The notes below the pieces were generated by a model. That model was not told the origin of the DNA. It ran no database searches and saw only the letters and a program-made list of their open reading frames with translations. A DNA stretch of 38,875 nucleotides from a virus. Shown here one piece after another: positions 25,748 through 33,633 of this stretch (within the stretch, counting starts at the first letter, position 1; every line of letters begins with the position of its first letter). The DNA is taken from the IMG/VR virus record IMGVR_UViG_3300043425_000122, positions 1 through 38,875 of that record; one strand, 5' to 3'. The translations under genes were made by a program, and so were the position numbers.

Positions 25748-26354
25748 TTACTACGAAAAAGGTTTTGTAAATACAAAAATACCTGATGAGTTGATGTCTG
25801 ATTTCTGGATGCAAATATATACAACAGAATGGATTAAAAGTAAATCGGTATTCAAAACAGTTCCTGATTGGTATATAGAAGGTCAACCTGTCGATATTCA
25901 AGGTGATGATGCTCACATGGAATTTGAATATAGAGCAAATCGATTGAATTTAGAACGATGTCCCGATTCTTTAAAAGAATTATCTGAAAAACTAATAAAC
26001 AATTCTATATTTGATTTTTTGCGTATAGTTAGACCTATACACGAAATTTCACATATACATCTATGGAATGGTGCAGAAGGTGGTGACTATCACCAAGATG
26101 TGATAGACGGCACAAACACATTAGTGTTATGCTATCTTACTGAAACAGAATGGAAGTCATCTTATGGTGGAAGTTTATCTGTTACTAAGAAACTTTTAAA
26201 CAAGCATAAGTATACGACTAAGATATTACCGAACGCAGGAACGATGATAATTATTAATAATGATAATCCTTTGTTTATGCATAAAGTTGAAGAATTGAAA
26301 GCAAATGTTAATAGATATACTTTTGCTTTCTCTTATAAGTGGAAAATTAAATGA
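25719..26354 (+). CDS. Putative 2-oxoglutarate/Fe(II) oxygenase (island enzyme 4)
   Basis: A 211-residue protein. The candidate facial triad is H125-Q-D127 (YHQDVIDGTNTLVLCYL) and H188 (PLFMHKVEE), with R199 (NVNRYTFAFSYKW) for the co-substrate. The YGGSLSV and PNAGTMIII segments fit GGxL and the late barrel strand. The N-terminal 100 residues (DYYEKGFVNTKIPDELM) contain the lid helix common in these enzymes. It differs from the preceding oxygenase in sequence, so it is not a recent duplication. Its stop overlaps the next radical SAM start by four bases (ATGA), indicating coupled translation. Substrate unknown. Confidence 0.75.
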   Translation: MNQLANLGFDYYEKGFVNTKIPDELMSDFWMQIYTTEWIKSKSVFKTVPDWYIEGQPVDIQGDDAHMEFEYRANRLNLERCPDSLKELSEKLINNSIFDFLRIVRPIHEISHIHLWNGAEGGDYHQDVIDGTNTLVLCYLTETEWKSSYGGSLSVTKKLLNKHKYTTKILPNAGTMIIINNDNPLFMHKVEELKANVNRYTFAFSYKWKIK

Positions 26355-27352
26355 TTGCAGAAAAAGTAATTAACAATACTAAGAGAACCGAAACAGGTGA
26401 GATTATTGTGACTCTATTTGAGTACTGTGATATCTCATGCTTGTTTTGTGCTCAAGACCATAACAGTATGGCAGGTATTGATACAATCAAAGACAAGATA
26501 GAACCTATCAAAAAAGCAATCGCAGAATTACAAAAGAAAGGTAAAACAGTATTCACCATTAATATTATGGGTGGTGAAGTGTTTTCTGATAAGTTACCTG
26601 ATAGTGTATATGATGATTATGTGATATTGGTACACTCTATCAAATCATATTGTTCAGATAATAATATCGAAGTCAGTGTTCAATTCACGACTAACTTTAT
26701 TTGGACTAATACACAACGAGTTAGTGCTTTCTTAGAAAAGACTAAAGTTAAATTGTATACTAGTTATGACCCCTCAGGTCGTTTTAATGTTGATACATTC
26801 AAATTATTCACAAGAAATGTATTTGAGTTTACTCCTCATATTAGGTCAGTCAATGTAATTATGACTAAACCTAATCTTGATAGATTTGTGACTAACGTTG
26901 TACCTTTCTTCGACTATCTATACAAACATTTTCCAGTATACTTTGATTATTATACTCCAGAAAAGCATATGGATGTTTTGCTTCCTAAAGACTACGAACT
27001 TAGAAACTTCATGAAATATATGTATGATGTTTGGCCTAACTGTAGTCCATTCAATGGTTTCAACAACAAAACAAAACAAAACATGTCATGTATGGACACA
27101 TACACAATCATGCCAAACGAAGACTTTGGTCGATGCGATATACTGCTAAAGGGTGTTATACCTATCAAGTTGATTCCATCTAAAAAAGATTTAGAGCAAG
27201 CTTGGTTTGATGATTATAAATGTTTAGAATGTGAACACTTTAATAGATGTTCTTTAGGATGTTTCTTGAGTAATCATATTAAAGATGCTAGAACACAAGA
27301 AGAATGTTGGTTGAAAGAAGTATATGATTATGTGGACAATAAATGGAATTAA
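26351..27352 (+). CDS. Radical SAM protein with SPASM-like C-terminus (island enzyme 5)
   Basis: A 333-residue protein. C26-x3-C30-x2-C33 in CDISCLFC binds the catalytic cluster, followed by the MGGEVF motif in place of GGEP. The C-terminus has Cx12GxC (CMDTYTIMPNEDFGRC) and Cx2Cx5Cx3C (CLECEHFNRCSLGC) plus a final Cys in EECW, an almost complete SPASM set with a shortened first half. This suggests at least one and perhaps two auxiliary clusters. It overlaps the upstream oxygenase by 4 bases and the downstream paralogue by 10. It is divergent from the other three radical SAM proteins, so the four probably do different steps or act on different residues. Confidence 0.85.
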   Translation: MIAEKVINNTKRTETGEIIVTLFEYCDISCLFCAQDHNSMAGIDTIKDKIEPIKKAIAELQKKGKTVFTINIMGGEVFSDKLPDSVYDDYVILVHSIKSYCSDNNIEVSVQFTTNFIWTNTQRVSAFLEKTKVKLYTSYDPSGRFNVDTFKLFTRNVFEFTPHIRSVNVIMTKPNLDRFVTNVVPFFDYLYKHFPVYFDYYTPEKHMDVLLPKDYELRNFMKYMYDVWPNCSPFNGFNNKTKQNMSCMDTYTIMPNEDFGRCDILLKGVIPIKLIPSKKDLEQAWFDDYKCLECEHFNRCSLGCFLSNHIKDARTQEECWLKEVYDYVDNKWN

Positions 27353-28410
27353 TAATTAAACCTACTGAGAAATGTAATTTCAAATGTACGTTTTGTTCTA
27401 GCACTAAAATAACAGAAGATAAAACTGCTGAACTTGACCATGATTACATCTTTCAATTCTTAGAACGATTTCCAGAAACGAACACTATCATAGTGAATGG
27501 TGGTGACCCATTGATGATGGAACCAGAATACTACTGGAAAATTATCAGACATCTAGACGCAATAAATTCACCAGCAACTTTATCACTAACAACAAACTTA
27601 TGGCCGTTCTATAAGAATCCTGAAAAATGGAAAGACTTATTCAACCACAAACGTGTTGGAGTAACAACATCATTTCAGTATGGTGGCGGTAGACTAAAAG
27701 GCGACTTATCTGAATTTAGTGAAGAAGACTTTTGGAATGTATCTGATGCAATGCTTGAACACTGTGGATATAGACCTGATTTCATTTCAGTAATCACTGA
27801 AGAAAACTGTCATATGGCAATCAAGAATGTGGAACTTGCTAAAGAAATGGGTGTTGAGTGTAAACTTAATTACGCACTTTCTTCAGGTCCTCCAGTAAAA
27901 TTCAAGAATATCATAATGGGACAAGAAGGTAAACCATTCTTATTAGCAGACATATATGAAATTTATGTGGAAATCTGGAAAAAAGATTTACATCATTGGG
28001 AATATAATACGCTTCAAATGATTAAGCGTTTAAAAGGTAATGCAACATCTTGCCCACAAAATAGAAACTGTGATTCGAATATTAGAACATTACAACCATC
28101 AGGCGACTATTATTCTTGCGGTGCTTTTGGTGATGATAGAGAGTATTCAATCGACTTCAAAGAAGAGATGTCTGGTAATAAAATATTTCCATTAAAGTTT
28201 CAACCTGAATTACAAAGCTTGAAACAATCTTGCTTCACATGTCCTATGTTTGAGATATGTAATGGTTGTAAGAAGACAATCAAAGATTTGAAAACACACA
28301 ATCTAGTAGAAGTACATTGTTTCAAAATGAAGTCATTAGCGGGTGACATTATCGAAGCTAATGGACTAGATTTAGAGGTGACAGAATATGTCGATGAACA
28401 TATCTATTAA
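27343..28410 (+). CDS. Radical SAM protein with SPASM-like C-terminus (island enzyme 6)
   Basis: A 355-residue protein. C11-x3-C15-x2-C18 in CNFKCTFC is near the N-terminus, followed by NGGDPLM in the GGEP position. The C-terminal domain has Cx10Gx4C (CDSNIRTLQPSGDYYSC) matching SPASM exactly, then Cx2Cx5Cx2C (CFTCPMFEICNGC), one residue shorter than the norm, and a last Cys in EVHCFKM. It is thus a SPASM enzyme likely to hold two auxiliary clusters. The N-terminus is short, with no recognition-element domain before the catalytic Cys motif. It overlaps the next radical SAM gene by 23 bases. Confidence 0.87.
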   Translation: MELIIKPTEKCNFKCTFCSSTKITEDKTAELDHDYIFQFLERFPETNTIIVNGGDPLMMEPEYYWKIIRHLDAINSPATLSLTTNLWPFYKNPEKWKDLFNHKRVGVTTSFQYGGGRLKGDLSEFSEEDFWNVSDAMLEHCGYRPDFISVITEENCHMAIKNVELAKEMGVECKLNYALSSGPPVKFKNIIMGQEGKPFLLADIYEIYVEIWKKDLHHWEYNTLQMIKRLKGNATSCPQNRNCDSNIRTLQPSGDYYSCGAFGDDREYSIDFKEEMSGNKIFPLKFQPELQSLKQSCFTCPMFEICNGCKKTIKDLKTHNLVEVHCFKMKSLAGDIIEANGLDLEVTEYVDEHIY

Positions 28411-29311
28411 CCCTTGGTACTTTTGTAACTTTGATTGTGACTTTTGTTACCTAACGAAAACACAATTAAGAGATAAAAAGCTATTATCATTAGACAGATT
28501 ATCCGAGATGTTAGCAGAAATTGTGCAGACAACTGATATTGAAATGGTAGATGTATATGGCGGTGAAGTTGGCTTATTACCTAAAGACTACTGGAACGAC
28601 TTTATTAGTATACTGCAAATTTACGGTATACAAGATATAAATTTAATCACTAATTTATCGATGATAAATGAAATTACTATCGATAAACGAGTTTATACGT
28701 CGGTTAGTTTTGATTTTGAAGCTAGAGAATCATATGAATTAGTTTTGAAGAATATGGCTTTACTGAACAAACCATTTTCTATTTTGATGTTAGCCTCACC
28801 AAAATTACTAACACAAAACGTTGATGAGATGATATCAGTATTGAATACGTTTACAAATTTAGAATCAGTAGAGATAAAACCATACAGCACAAATCAAGCA
28901 AATCAATATGACGTTAAGTTTTCAGACTTTGAAGAATTTGTTAAGAAGTGGATTATCAACACAGATAAAAACTTCAAACTAACAAACGAATCTTTAATTA
29001 TATCATCACTTGAGAAGAAAAGAAACAGTTTTTCAGACAATCATATATACATTACACCATCAGGAAAATATGGAGTACTGGAATTCGATTTGAATGATAA
29101 TGAATTTTTCTTAGAATATGATTCTTTAGATAAATATTTTGAGTGGTGTGAGACAGAAAAGAAGAGAGTTTCTAAAAATAAATTCTGTTCAAACTGTAAA
29201 TATTATGGCAACTGTTTATCCGAACACTTGAGAGATGTTAAATCTTTAACTAATAGTTGCAACGGTTTTAAATTACTTTTGGATTGGTATGATGAACGAC
29301 TGGAAAGTTAG
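28388..29311 (+). CDS. Radical SAM protein with reduced C-terminal cluster domain (island enzyme 7)
   Basis: A 307-residue protein, the shortest of the four. The catalytic motif C13-x3-C17-x2-C20 is in CNFDCDFC, with VYGGEVG in the GGEP position. The C-terminal domain is reduced: Cx2Cx5C (CSNCKYYGNC) and a later Cys in LTNSCNG, with a YITPSGKYGVLEF strand replacing the usual first Cys pair. This pattern fits a twitch or single auxiliary cluster. The start MSMNISINPWYFCNF places the cluster motif very near the N-terminus. It overlaps both neighbours by 23 bases. Family call firm; reaction unknown. Confidence 0.83.
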   Translation: MSMNISINPWYFCNFDCDFCYLTKTQLRDKKLLSLDRLSEMLAEIVQTTDIEMVDVYGGEVGLLPKDYWNDFISILQIYGIQDINLITNLSMINEITIDKRVYTSVSFDFEARESYELVLKNMALLNKPFSILMLASPKLLTQNVDEMISVLNTFTNLESVEIKPYSTNQANQYDVKFSDFEEFVKKWIINTDKNFKLTNESLIISSLEKKRNSFSDNHIYITPSGKYGVLEFDLNDNEFFLEYDSLDKYFEWCETEKKRVSKNKFCSNCKYYGNCLSEHLRDVKSLTNSCNGFKLLLDWYDERLES

Positions 29312-29702
29312 ACAAGAAATTTTTCATAGACTACACACAGAACATGATGATGACTTGAAGACTAAAAATATTCTATTGTCAAATAATATTGTTGATGATG
29401 CGATACGATACTTCACTGATAGTACTATGGGTTGGGTATATCCAGCTAAGAGTTATATGGTCGCAATTTGCTACGCTAGATGGATATCTGAAACATTTGG
29501 TGAAGACTTCATCGACTGTTTAAATGATAAAGATTTGTTATATGGTAACGACCCATACTTCTTACCTTATAGTGAAAACAAAGGTGTCTATAATCAAATA
29601 TTGGAATCTATAGATTATTTAAATTTTGATGTAACAAAAGGAATGGTTCCTCATGTTAGAAGTTATTTTGATGAAGAGTTTATGTTAAATGAGTATGCTT
29701 AA
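29289..29702 (+). CDS. Small island protein C, unknown, paired with an oxygenase
   Basis: A 137-residue helical protein: NDWKVRQEIFHRLHTEHDDD, then WVYPAKSYMVAICYARWI and DCLNDKDLLYGNDPYF, ending in GMVPHVRSYFDEEFML. Similar proteins next to 2-oxoglutarate oxygenases in marine T4-like phages come to mind, but I cannot name a family or confirm this. There are two adjacent in-frame ATGs (29289, 29292). It overlaps the upstream radical SAM gene by 23 bases and the downstream oxygenase by 14. A partner or substrate adaptor for the oxygenase is possible; nothing shows catalysis. Confidence 0.65.
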   Translation: MMNDWKVRQEIFHRLHTEHDDDLKTKNILLSNNIVDDAIRYFTDSTMGWVYPAKSYMVAICYARWISETFGEDFIDCLNDKDLLYGNDPYFLPYSENKGVYNQILESIDYLNFDVTKGMVPHVRSYFDEEFMLNEYA

Positions 29703-30258
29703 TCTTTGGCAAACGTCGGTATTAATTGAAGATGTTACAGATACCGAATTACTGGATTACACTATCAATTATTTGTTGATGAATAAAGATACTTTGGTTG
29801 GTAAAGAAAGTGCTGATGATTCTTTACTTGAAAAACCAGAAATGCAAAGAGTTAAGAATGATATATTTAAACCAGCTTTTAATTCATACTTAAATCAAAC
29901 ATTGAATAAAAATATTGATGATTGGCACGGTCATAAGATGAATGGTTGGTTAGTTTCATATGCTCAAGGTCAGGCACTCAATTATCATAATCATAGAGGA
30001 AGTCAACTTAGTTCAGTTTTGTATCTTATAGCTGACGATTCGGAATCTGGCGGTGAAATAGTTTTTACTGACCCTAGACAAAATGCCAATAGAGGATATG
30101 ATTTAAGTTTTCAAGAATGGTTTGCTCCACTAAAACATAAACCTGTTTGCGGTCAAATAGTAGTCTTTCCTAGTTTTTTATATCATTATGTAACAACATA
30201 TCAAAGTAATATCAGATTAGCTGTTCCAACAGACTTATTTCTATTCAATTCAAGATAA
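29689..30258 (+). CDS. 2-oxoglutarate/Fe(II) oxygenase, phage 2OG-FeII_Oxy_5-like (island enzyme 8)
   Basis: A 189-residue protein. The motif LNYHNHRGSQLSSVLYLI (H100, H102) followed by GGEIVFTDPR and VCGQIVVFPSFLYHYVTTY (H166) with R176 matches the phage-rich 2OG oxygenase family whose signature is H-x-H-x4-LS-x-VYY ... DPR ... FPSxLxHxV. It is the best-conserved oxygenase of the island. It closes the overlapping gene string; a 37-base gap containing a late promoter then begins the second fibre module. An alternative ATG at 29695 would remove only two residues. Substrate unknown; family members in cyanophages are likewise uncharacterised. Confidence 0.85.
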   Translation: MSMLNLWQTSVLIEDVTDTELLDYTINYLLMNKDTLVGKESADDSLLEKPEMQRVKNDIFKPAFNSYLNQTLNKNIDDWHGHKMNGWLVSYAQGQALNYHNHRGSQLSSVLYLIADDSESGGEIVFTDPRQNANRGYDLSFQEWFAPLKHKPVCGQIVVFPSFLYHYVTTYQSNIRLAVPTDLFLFNSR

Positions 30259-30264
30259 AATTTA

Positions 30265-30272
30265 TATAAATA
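30265..30272 (+). promoter_or_regulatory. T4-type late promoter for the second fibre module
   Basis: Exact TATAAATA in the 37-base gap after the enzyme island, ending 23 bases before the GTG start at 30296. Spacing is almost the same as at the gp48 promoter. An AAGGA ribosome site at 30284-30288 lies between the promoter and the start. Confidence 0.7.
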
Positions 30273-30295
30273 CTATATAAAAAAAGGATTATATA

Positions 30296-30628
30296 GTGGC
30301 GGCATTCTCAGAAATTACAATTGAACAAGGCGCAACATTTAACTCAACAGTTAGTGTTGAAGACGTATACGGTACTCCTGTTAATTTAACAGGATATACA
30401 ACTTCATCAATGATGCGAAAATCATATTATTCAACAACCGCAATCACTATTAATTCGACTATAACTGGAACAGCTAATGGTGAAATTACATTAAGTATTC
30501 CGGCAAGTAATACCTCAAATATAACTCCAGGCAGATATGTGTATGATGTTATCGTAACTGACAGCCTAAATACAGTAACAAGAGTTGTAGAAGGAATCGC
30601 AACAGTGCTTCCATCCGTTACGAGGTAA
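30296..30628 (+). CDS. Small Ig-like fibre/baseplate linker with GTG start
   Basis: A 110-residue beta protein starting at GTG, supported by AAGGA at seven bases and a late promoter upstream. Pattern: ITIEQGATFNSTVSVED, PVNLTGYTT, GEITLSIPASNT and PGRYVYDVIVTD, ending LPSVTR. This resembles small phage proteins with a BppU-N-like immunoglobulin fold that connect receptor-binding parts to the tail. There are no ATG alternatives near the start of the conserved region, which supports GTG. Role inferred from fold-like pattern and neighbours. Confidence 0.75.
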   Translation: MAAFSEITIEQGATFNSTVSVEDVYGTPVNLTGYTTSSMMRKSYYSTTAITINSTITGTANGEITLSIPASNTSNITPGRYVYDVIVTDSLNTVTRVVEGIATVLPSVTR

Positions 30629-30631
30629 TAA

Positions 30632-30862
30632 ATGGCAAATATTGGTAAAGTAACCGTAAGAACGGGTAATAGAACGACGATAGCATCACCTAACTTTGAA
30701 CCTAAAGTTAACGTTTCTATCAGTGATATACAACAAATTAATGTTTCATCAAGATTGGATGGAGATACTTTAATATATAATGCGGTAACAGGTGAGTACG
30801 AGTCAACTCCAATTTCAGCGGCACAAGTAGATATAACAAATATAAATGGAGGCCAATTCTAA
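30632..30862 (+). CDS. Small fibre-module protein ending in GGQF
   Basis: A 76-residue protein starting three bases after the previous stop. The sequence opens NIGKVTVRTGNRTTIASPNF and has a DGDTLIYNAVTGEYES strand pair. It ends in TNINGGQF, sharing the terminal GG-[TQ]-F with the next two genes. It resembles the small proteins placed before tail fibres in marine T4-like phages, but I know no function. Its stop lies one base before the chosen start of the following fibre. Confidence 0.7.
   Translation: MANIGKVTVRTGNRTTIASPNFEPKVNVSISDIQQINVSSRLDGDTLIYNAVTGEYESTPISAAQVDITNINGGQF
30848..30852 (+). promoter_or_regulatory. Ribosome binding site deciding the start of fibre 2
   Basis: GGAGG eleven bases before ATG 30864. 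An in-frame ATG at 30846 would place this site inside the gene and give a leader absent from the paralogue at 33634, so 30864 is preferred. Confidence 0.6.
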
Positions 30863-30863
30863 A

Positions 30864-33110
30864 ATGGCAAATACAGTAATTCAACTCAAATATTCTAACG
30901 TCACGAGCGTACCACCGTTATTAAATATTGCGGAACCTGCTTATTCAAACGTTTCTAATAAATTGTTTATTAATGATGGTTCTGGTGTGGTGGCAATTGG
31001 TGGTAAATATTTCACCGAATTACTAGACAACGCAACTTCAGCTAATACTGCAAATACAATCGTTCGTAGAAGTACTAGTGGTAACATTGATGCTAATATT
31101 ATTACAGCAAGTCAATTTATTGATGATGGTGTTGATGTTTTAGGTTTTGCACAATCTGCTTTTAACACAGCTAATAACGCAGTTGGAGGTACAGCGACTG
31201 ACGGATTCGCACGAAACACTGCAAATGCGGCATCATCATATGCCAATAGTGCTTACACGCAAGCTAATACAGCAACTACAAATGCCGCTACGGCAGACCA
31301 ACGAGCAGTAACTTCTGGCTCATACGCAAACAGTGCTTATGATCAAGCGAATACTGCTACCACTAATGCGGCTACGGCAGACCAACGAGCAGTAACTTCT
31401 GGTTCTTATGCTAACTCAGCGTATGAACAAGCTAACACCGCAACTCTATCAGCACAATCTGGTTACAATCAAGCTAATACAGGTACACAATACGCTCAAT
31501 CGGCTGGTTCTTATGCTAACGGTGCTTTTGCTTTAGCTAATACTAAATTTGCTACTTCAGGTGGTTCAATCACTGGTAACGTACAAATTGATGGTAACTT
31601 AACAGTTTCAGGAACAACGACAACAGTTCATGCTAATAACATGACAATTCAAGATAATATGATTTATCTGAATGCTGATGCCAACGTTGCTAATCCTGAC
31701 TTAGGTATTGCGGCCGCATATAATGACGGCACATATCAACACACTGGTTTATTCAGAGATGCTTCAGATGGTGTTTGGAAATTCTACGATGGTTATTTAC
31801 TAGAACCAGACGCTTCAATCTACATTGACACTAGTGACGCATCATTCAAATATGCAACGATTAAAGCAAACTTAATTTCTGATGTGGTTTCTATCAGAGG
31901 TTATGACCCGATTAATCACGCTAATGGTGCTTATGGTGTAGCTAACAGTGCTTCAGCACACGCTACAAGCGGTTACGTTCATGCTAACAGTGCTTTTGCT
32001 CATTCTAATTTAACATTAGGTTACGCTGAATCTGGTTACGCTAAAGCAAATACAGCAAGTATTAAAGCCGACGCTTCTTATGAACAAGCAAACATCGCAA
32101 CAACAAGTGCAGAAACAGCAGGTGCTTACGCTAATGCCGCTTTTGCTACAGCTAATAATGCTTTAGTTGCCGGTGGTCAAATTGCTGGTGGTTACGCTAA
32201 CAGCGCATACTTACAAGCAAATACTGCAACTCAGTACGCGACTAGTGCAGGTGTTTATGCTAACGCATCTTACACTCAAGCTAACACAGCAACAGTAAAC
32301 GCTTCAGCCGCTTCATCATATGCTAATAGTGCATATACTCAAGCTAATAGTGCATATAACCAAGCAAATACAGCAACTACAAATGCCGCTACAGCAGACC
32401 AAAAAGCTGTTTCAGCAGGTTCATATGCTAACTCAGCGTATAGTCAAGCGAACACTGCAACGACAAATGCTTCAGTAGCTGACCAACGAGCAGTAACTTC
32501 TGGCTCTTACGCTAATAGTGCATATAACCAAGCAAATACAGGTACAATTTTAGCACAAGCGGCTTTTGATACAGCAAACACTAAACTAAATTCTGCTGGT
32601 GGTACAATCAGTGGTAGTTTAACAGTAGCTGGCGATTTGTTCGTTTCAGGTAATACAGTATCGATTGATACTTCTACAGTAAGAACAGACGACTCACTAA
32701 TTAAATTAGCCGCAAATAACGTAGCTGACTTGTTAGATATTGGTTTCTATGGTCAATACAATGATGGTTCAGATAAGTTCTCTGGTTTAGTACGTGATGC
32801 TTCAGACGGAGTATTCAAACTATTCACAGGTGAAACAACAGACCCAACAGGTAACGTAGTTTCATACAGTGCTGAAAATAGAGCAACATTAGAAGCTAAC
32901 TTTACAGGCGGTAACGTTTCAGGATTGTTCAACGCTATCTCAGTATCTGATGGTGGTTTAGGTGTTAAAACAATCGGTGTGAACCACATCATTTACGGTG
33001 ATGGTACTAACCCTGTTAAATCTGTGGGTTCTTCTACTGAAGGACACGTATTACAAATCAGTAGCAGTGGTGCTCCTGTATTTGAATATTTAAATGGTGG
33101 TACATTCTAA
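30864..33110 (+). CDS. Tail fibre 2, long ANTA-repeat fibre with two duplicated domains
   Basis: A 748-residue protein. I chose ATG 30864 because MANTVIQLKYSNVTS then aligns with the MANTVIQIRSSGVTG start of the next long fibre. The N-terminal 50 residues resemble the Mtd-N-type fibre-attachment domain. Asn/Ala-rich YANSAYxQANTA repeats occupy about residues 95-230 and 350-575. A domain occurs twice, at about 235-340 and 583-685, each with an LTVSG or LTVAG start, a YNDG segment and a G-x-x-RDASDG-x-K/W-x-F core. The C-terminus is FEYLNGGTF. Such repeats are predicted trimeric fibre stalk. A receptor-binding or adhesin role is inferred. Confidence 0.8.
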   Translation: MANTVIQLKYSNVTSVPPLLNIAEPAYSNVSNKLFINDGSGVVAIGGKYFTELLDNATSANTANTIVRRSTSGNIDANIITASQFIDDGVDVLGFAQSAFNTANNAVGGTATDGFARNTANAASSYANSAYTQANTATTNAATADQRAVTSGSYANSAYDQANTATTNAATADQRAVTSGSYANSAYEQANTATLSAQSGYNQANTGTQYAQSAGSYANGAFALANTKFATSGGSITGNVQIDGNLTVSGTTTTVHANNMTIQDNMIYLNADANVANPDLGIAAAYNDGTYQHTGLFRDASDGVWKFYDGYLLEPDASIYIDTSDASFKYATIKANLISDVVSIRGYDPINHANGAYGVANSASAHATSGYVHANSAFAHSNLTLGYAESGYAKANTASIKADASYEQANIATTSAETAGAYANAAFATANNALVAGGQIAGGYANSAYLQANTATQYATSAGVYANASYTQANTATVNASAASSYANSAYTQANSAYNQANTATTNAATADQKAVSAGSYANSAYSQANTATTNASVADQRAVTSGSYANSAYNQANTGTILAQAAFDTANTKLNSAGGTISGSLTVAGDLFVSGNTVSIDTSTVRTDDSLIKLAANNVADLLDIGFYGQYNDGSDKFSGLVRDASDGVFKLFTGETTDPTGNVVSYSAENRATLEANFTGGNVSGLFNAISVSDGGLGVKTIGVNHIIYGDGTNPVKSVGSSTEGHVLQISSSGAPVFEYLNGGTF
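31293..31402 (+). repeat. Near-identical repeat copies 1 and 2 in fibre 2
   Basis: A 26-base string starting GCAGACCAACGAGCAGTAAC lies at 31293-31318 and again at 31377-31402. Both encode ADQRAVTSGSYANSAY. A shared 23-base core recurs at 32481-32503 in the same gene and at 36599-36621 in a different fibre gene. Confidence 0.9.
32481..32503 (+). repeat. Repeat copy 3 in fibre 2
   Basis: Same 23-base core beginning GACCAACGAGCAGTAACTTC, in frame, again encoding DQRAVTSG. Identity at the DNA level in a region where neighbouring repeat units differ at synonymous sites points to recent exchange. Confidence 0.85.
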
Positions 33111-33123
33111 TTAATTATTATTG

Positions 33124-33132
33124 AAAAGGAAG
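33124..33132 (+). promoter_or_regulatory. Ribosome binding site deciding the start at 33139
   Basis: AAAAGGAAG six bases before ATG 33139. The longer reading from TTG 33121 would put this site inside the coding region, so 33139 is the preferred start. Confidence 0.65.
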
Positions 33133-33138
33133 TTCGTA

Positions 33139-33630
33139 ATGGACGTGAAATTACAAAATGCATATGTTGAAGTTTTGCTTGACAACTTTATGGCGGTTGT
33201 CAAGCAAAATATTATGATTCAAGCACAAGTTAAAGTATATGAAGATGCAGGTTCAGAATTAGAATCAACTAAAAAAGCTTTTGAAGAAGTATCTAGAAAG
33301 AATATTGAACTTGAGAAAAAACTTACCGAATCGACTAATTTGAATAATGCATTAGCAGTAGATAATACCAATAAACAAAATCAAGTTAATCAGACTTCCA
33401 CACTTCAAGCTGAAAAGGATAGATTGCAAGGTGCTGTTAACGACTACATGAAAAATATTAGAGGTCTAGAAGCAGAAAAACAATCACTTGTTGCTAAACT
33501 AGATGACATTCAACGTGATGTTGAAAAGCAAAATAAATACATAGAGCAACTAGAAGAGATTGCTCCTGTAACCAAATTAAAGAAAATTAAGGCATCTGAT
33601 GTTGAGATAAACTCAGGTGGAACATTCTAA
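33139..33630 (+). CDS. Coiled-coil protein of the fibre module, ends in GGTF
   Basis: A 163-residue protein starting at ATG 33139. After a short N-terminal part (MDVKLQNAYVEVLLDNFMAV) a long charged coiled coil spans about residues 35-145 (EVSRKNIELEKKLTES, LQAEKDRLQGAVNDYMK, KLDDIQRDVEKQNKYIEQLEE). The C-terminus is VEINSGGTF, sharing its last four residues with fibre 2. Probably a trimeric or dimeric connector or chaperone between two fibres; I recognise no named family. The next gene starts three bases after the stop. Confidence 0.75.
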   Translation: MDVKLQNAYVEVLLDNFMAVVKQNIMIQAQVKVYEDAGSELESTKKAFEEVSRKNIELEKKLTESTNLNNALAVDNTNKQNQVNQTSTLQAEKDRLQGAVNDYMKNIRGLEAEKQSLVAKLDDIQRDVEKQNKYIEQLEEIAPVTKLKKIKASDVEINSGGTF

Positions 33631-33633
33631 TAG

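Noticed and set aside
31200-32600. CRISPR-like or minisatellite array
   Set aside because: The repeats are in-frame coding units with variable length and sequence, giving ANSAY/ANTA protein repeats; no regular unique spacers or leader.
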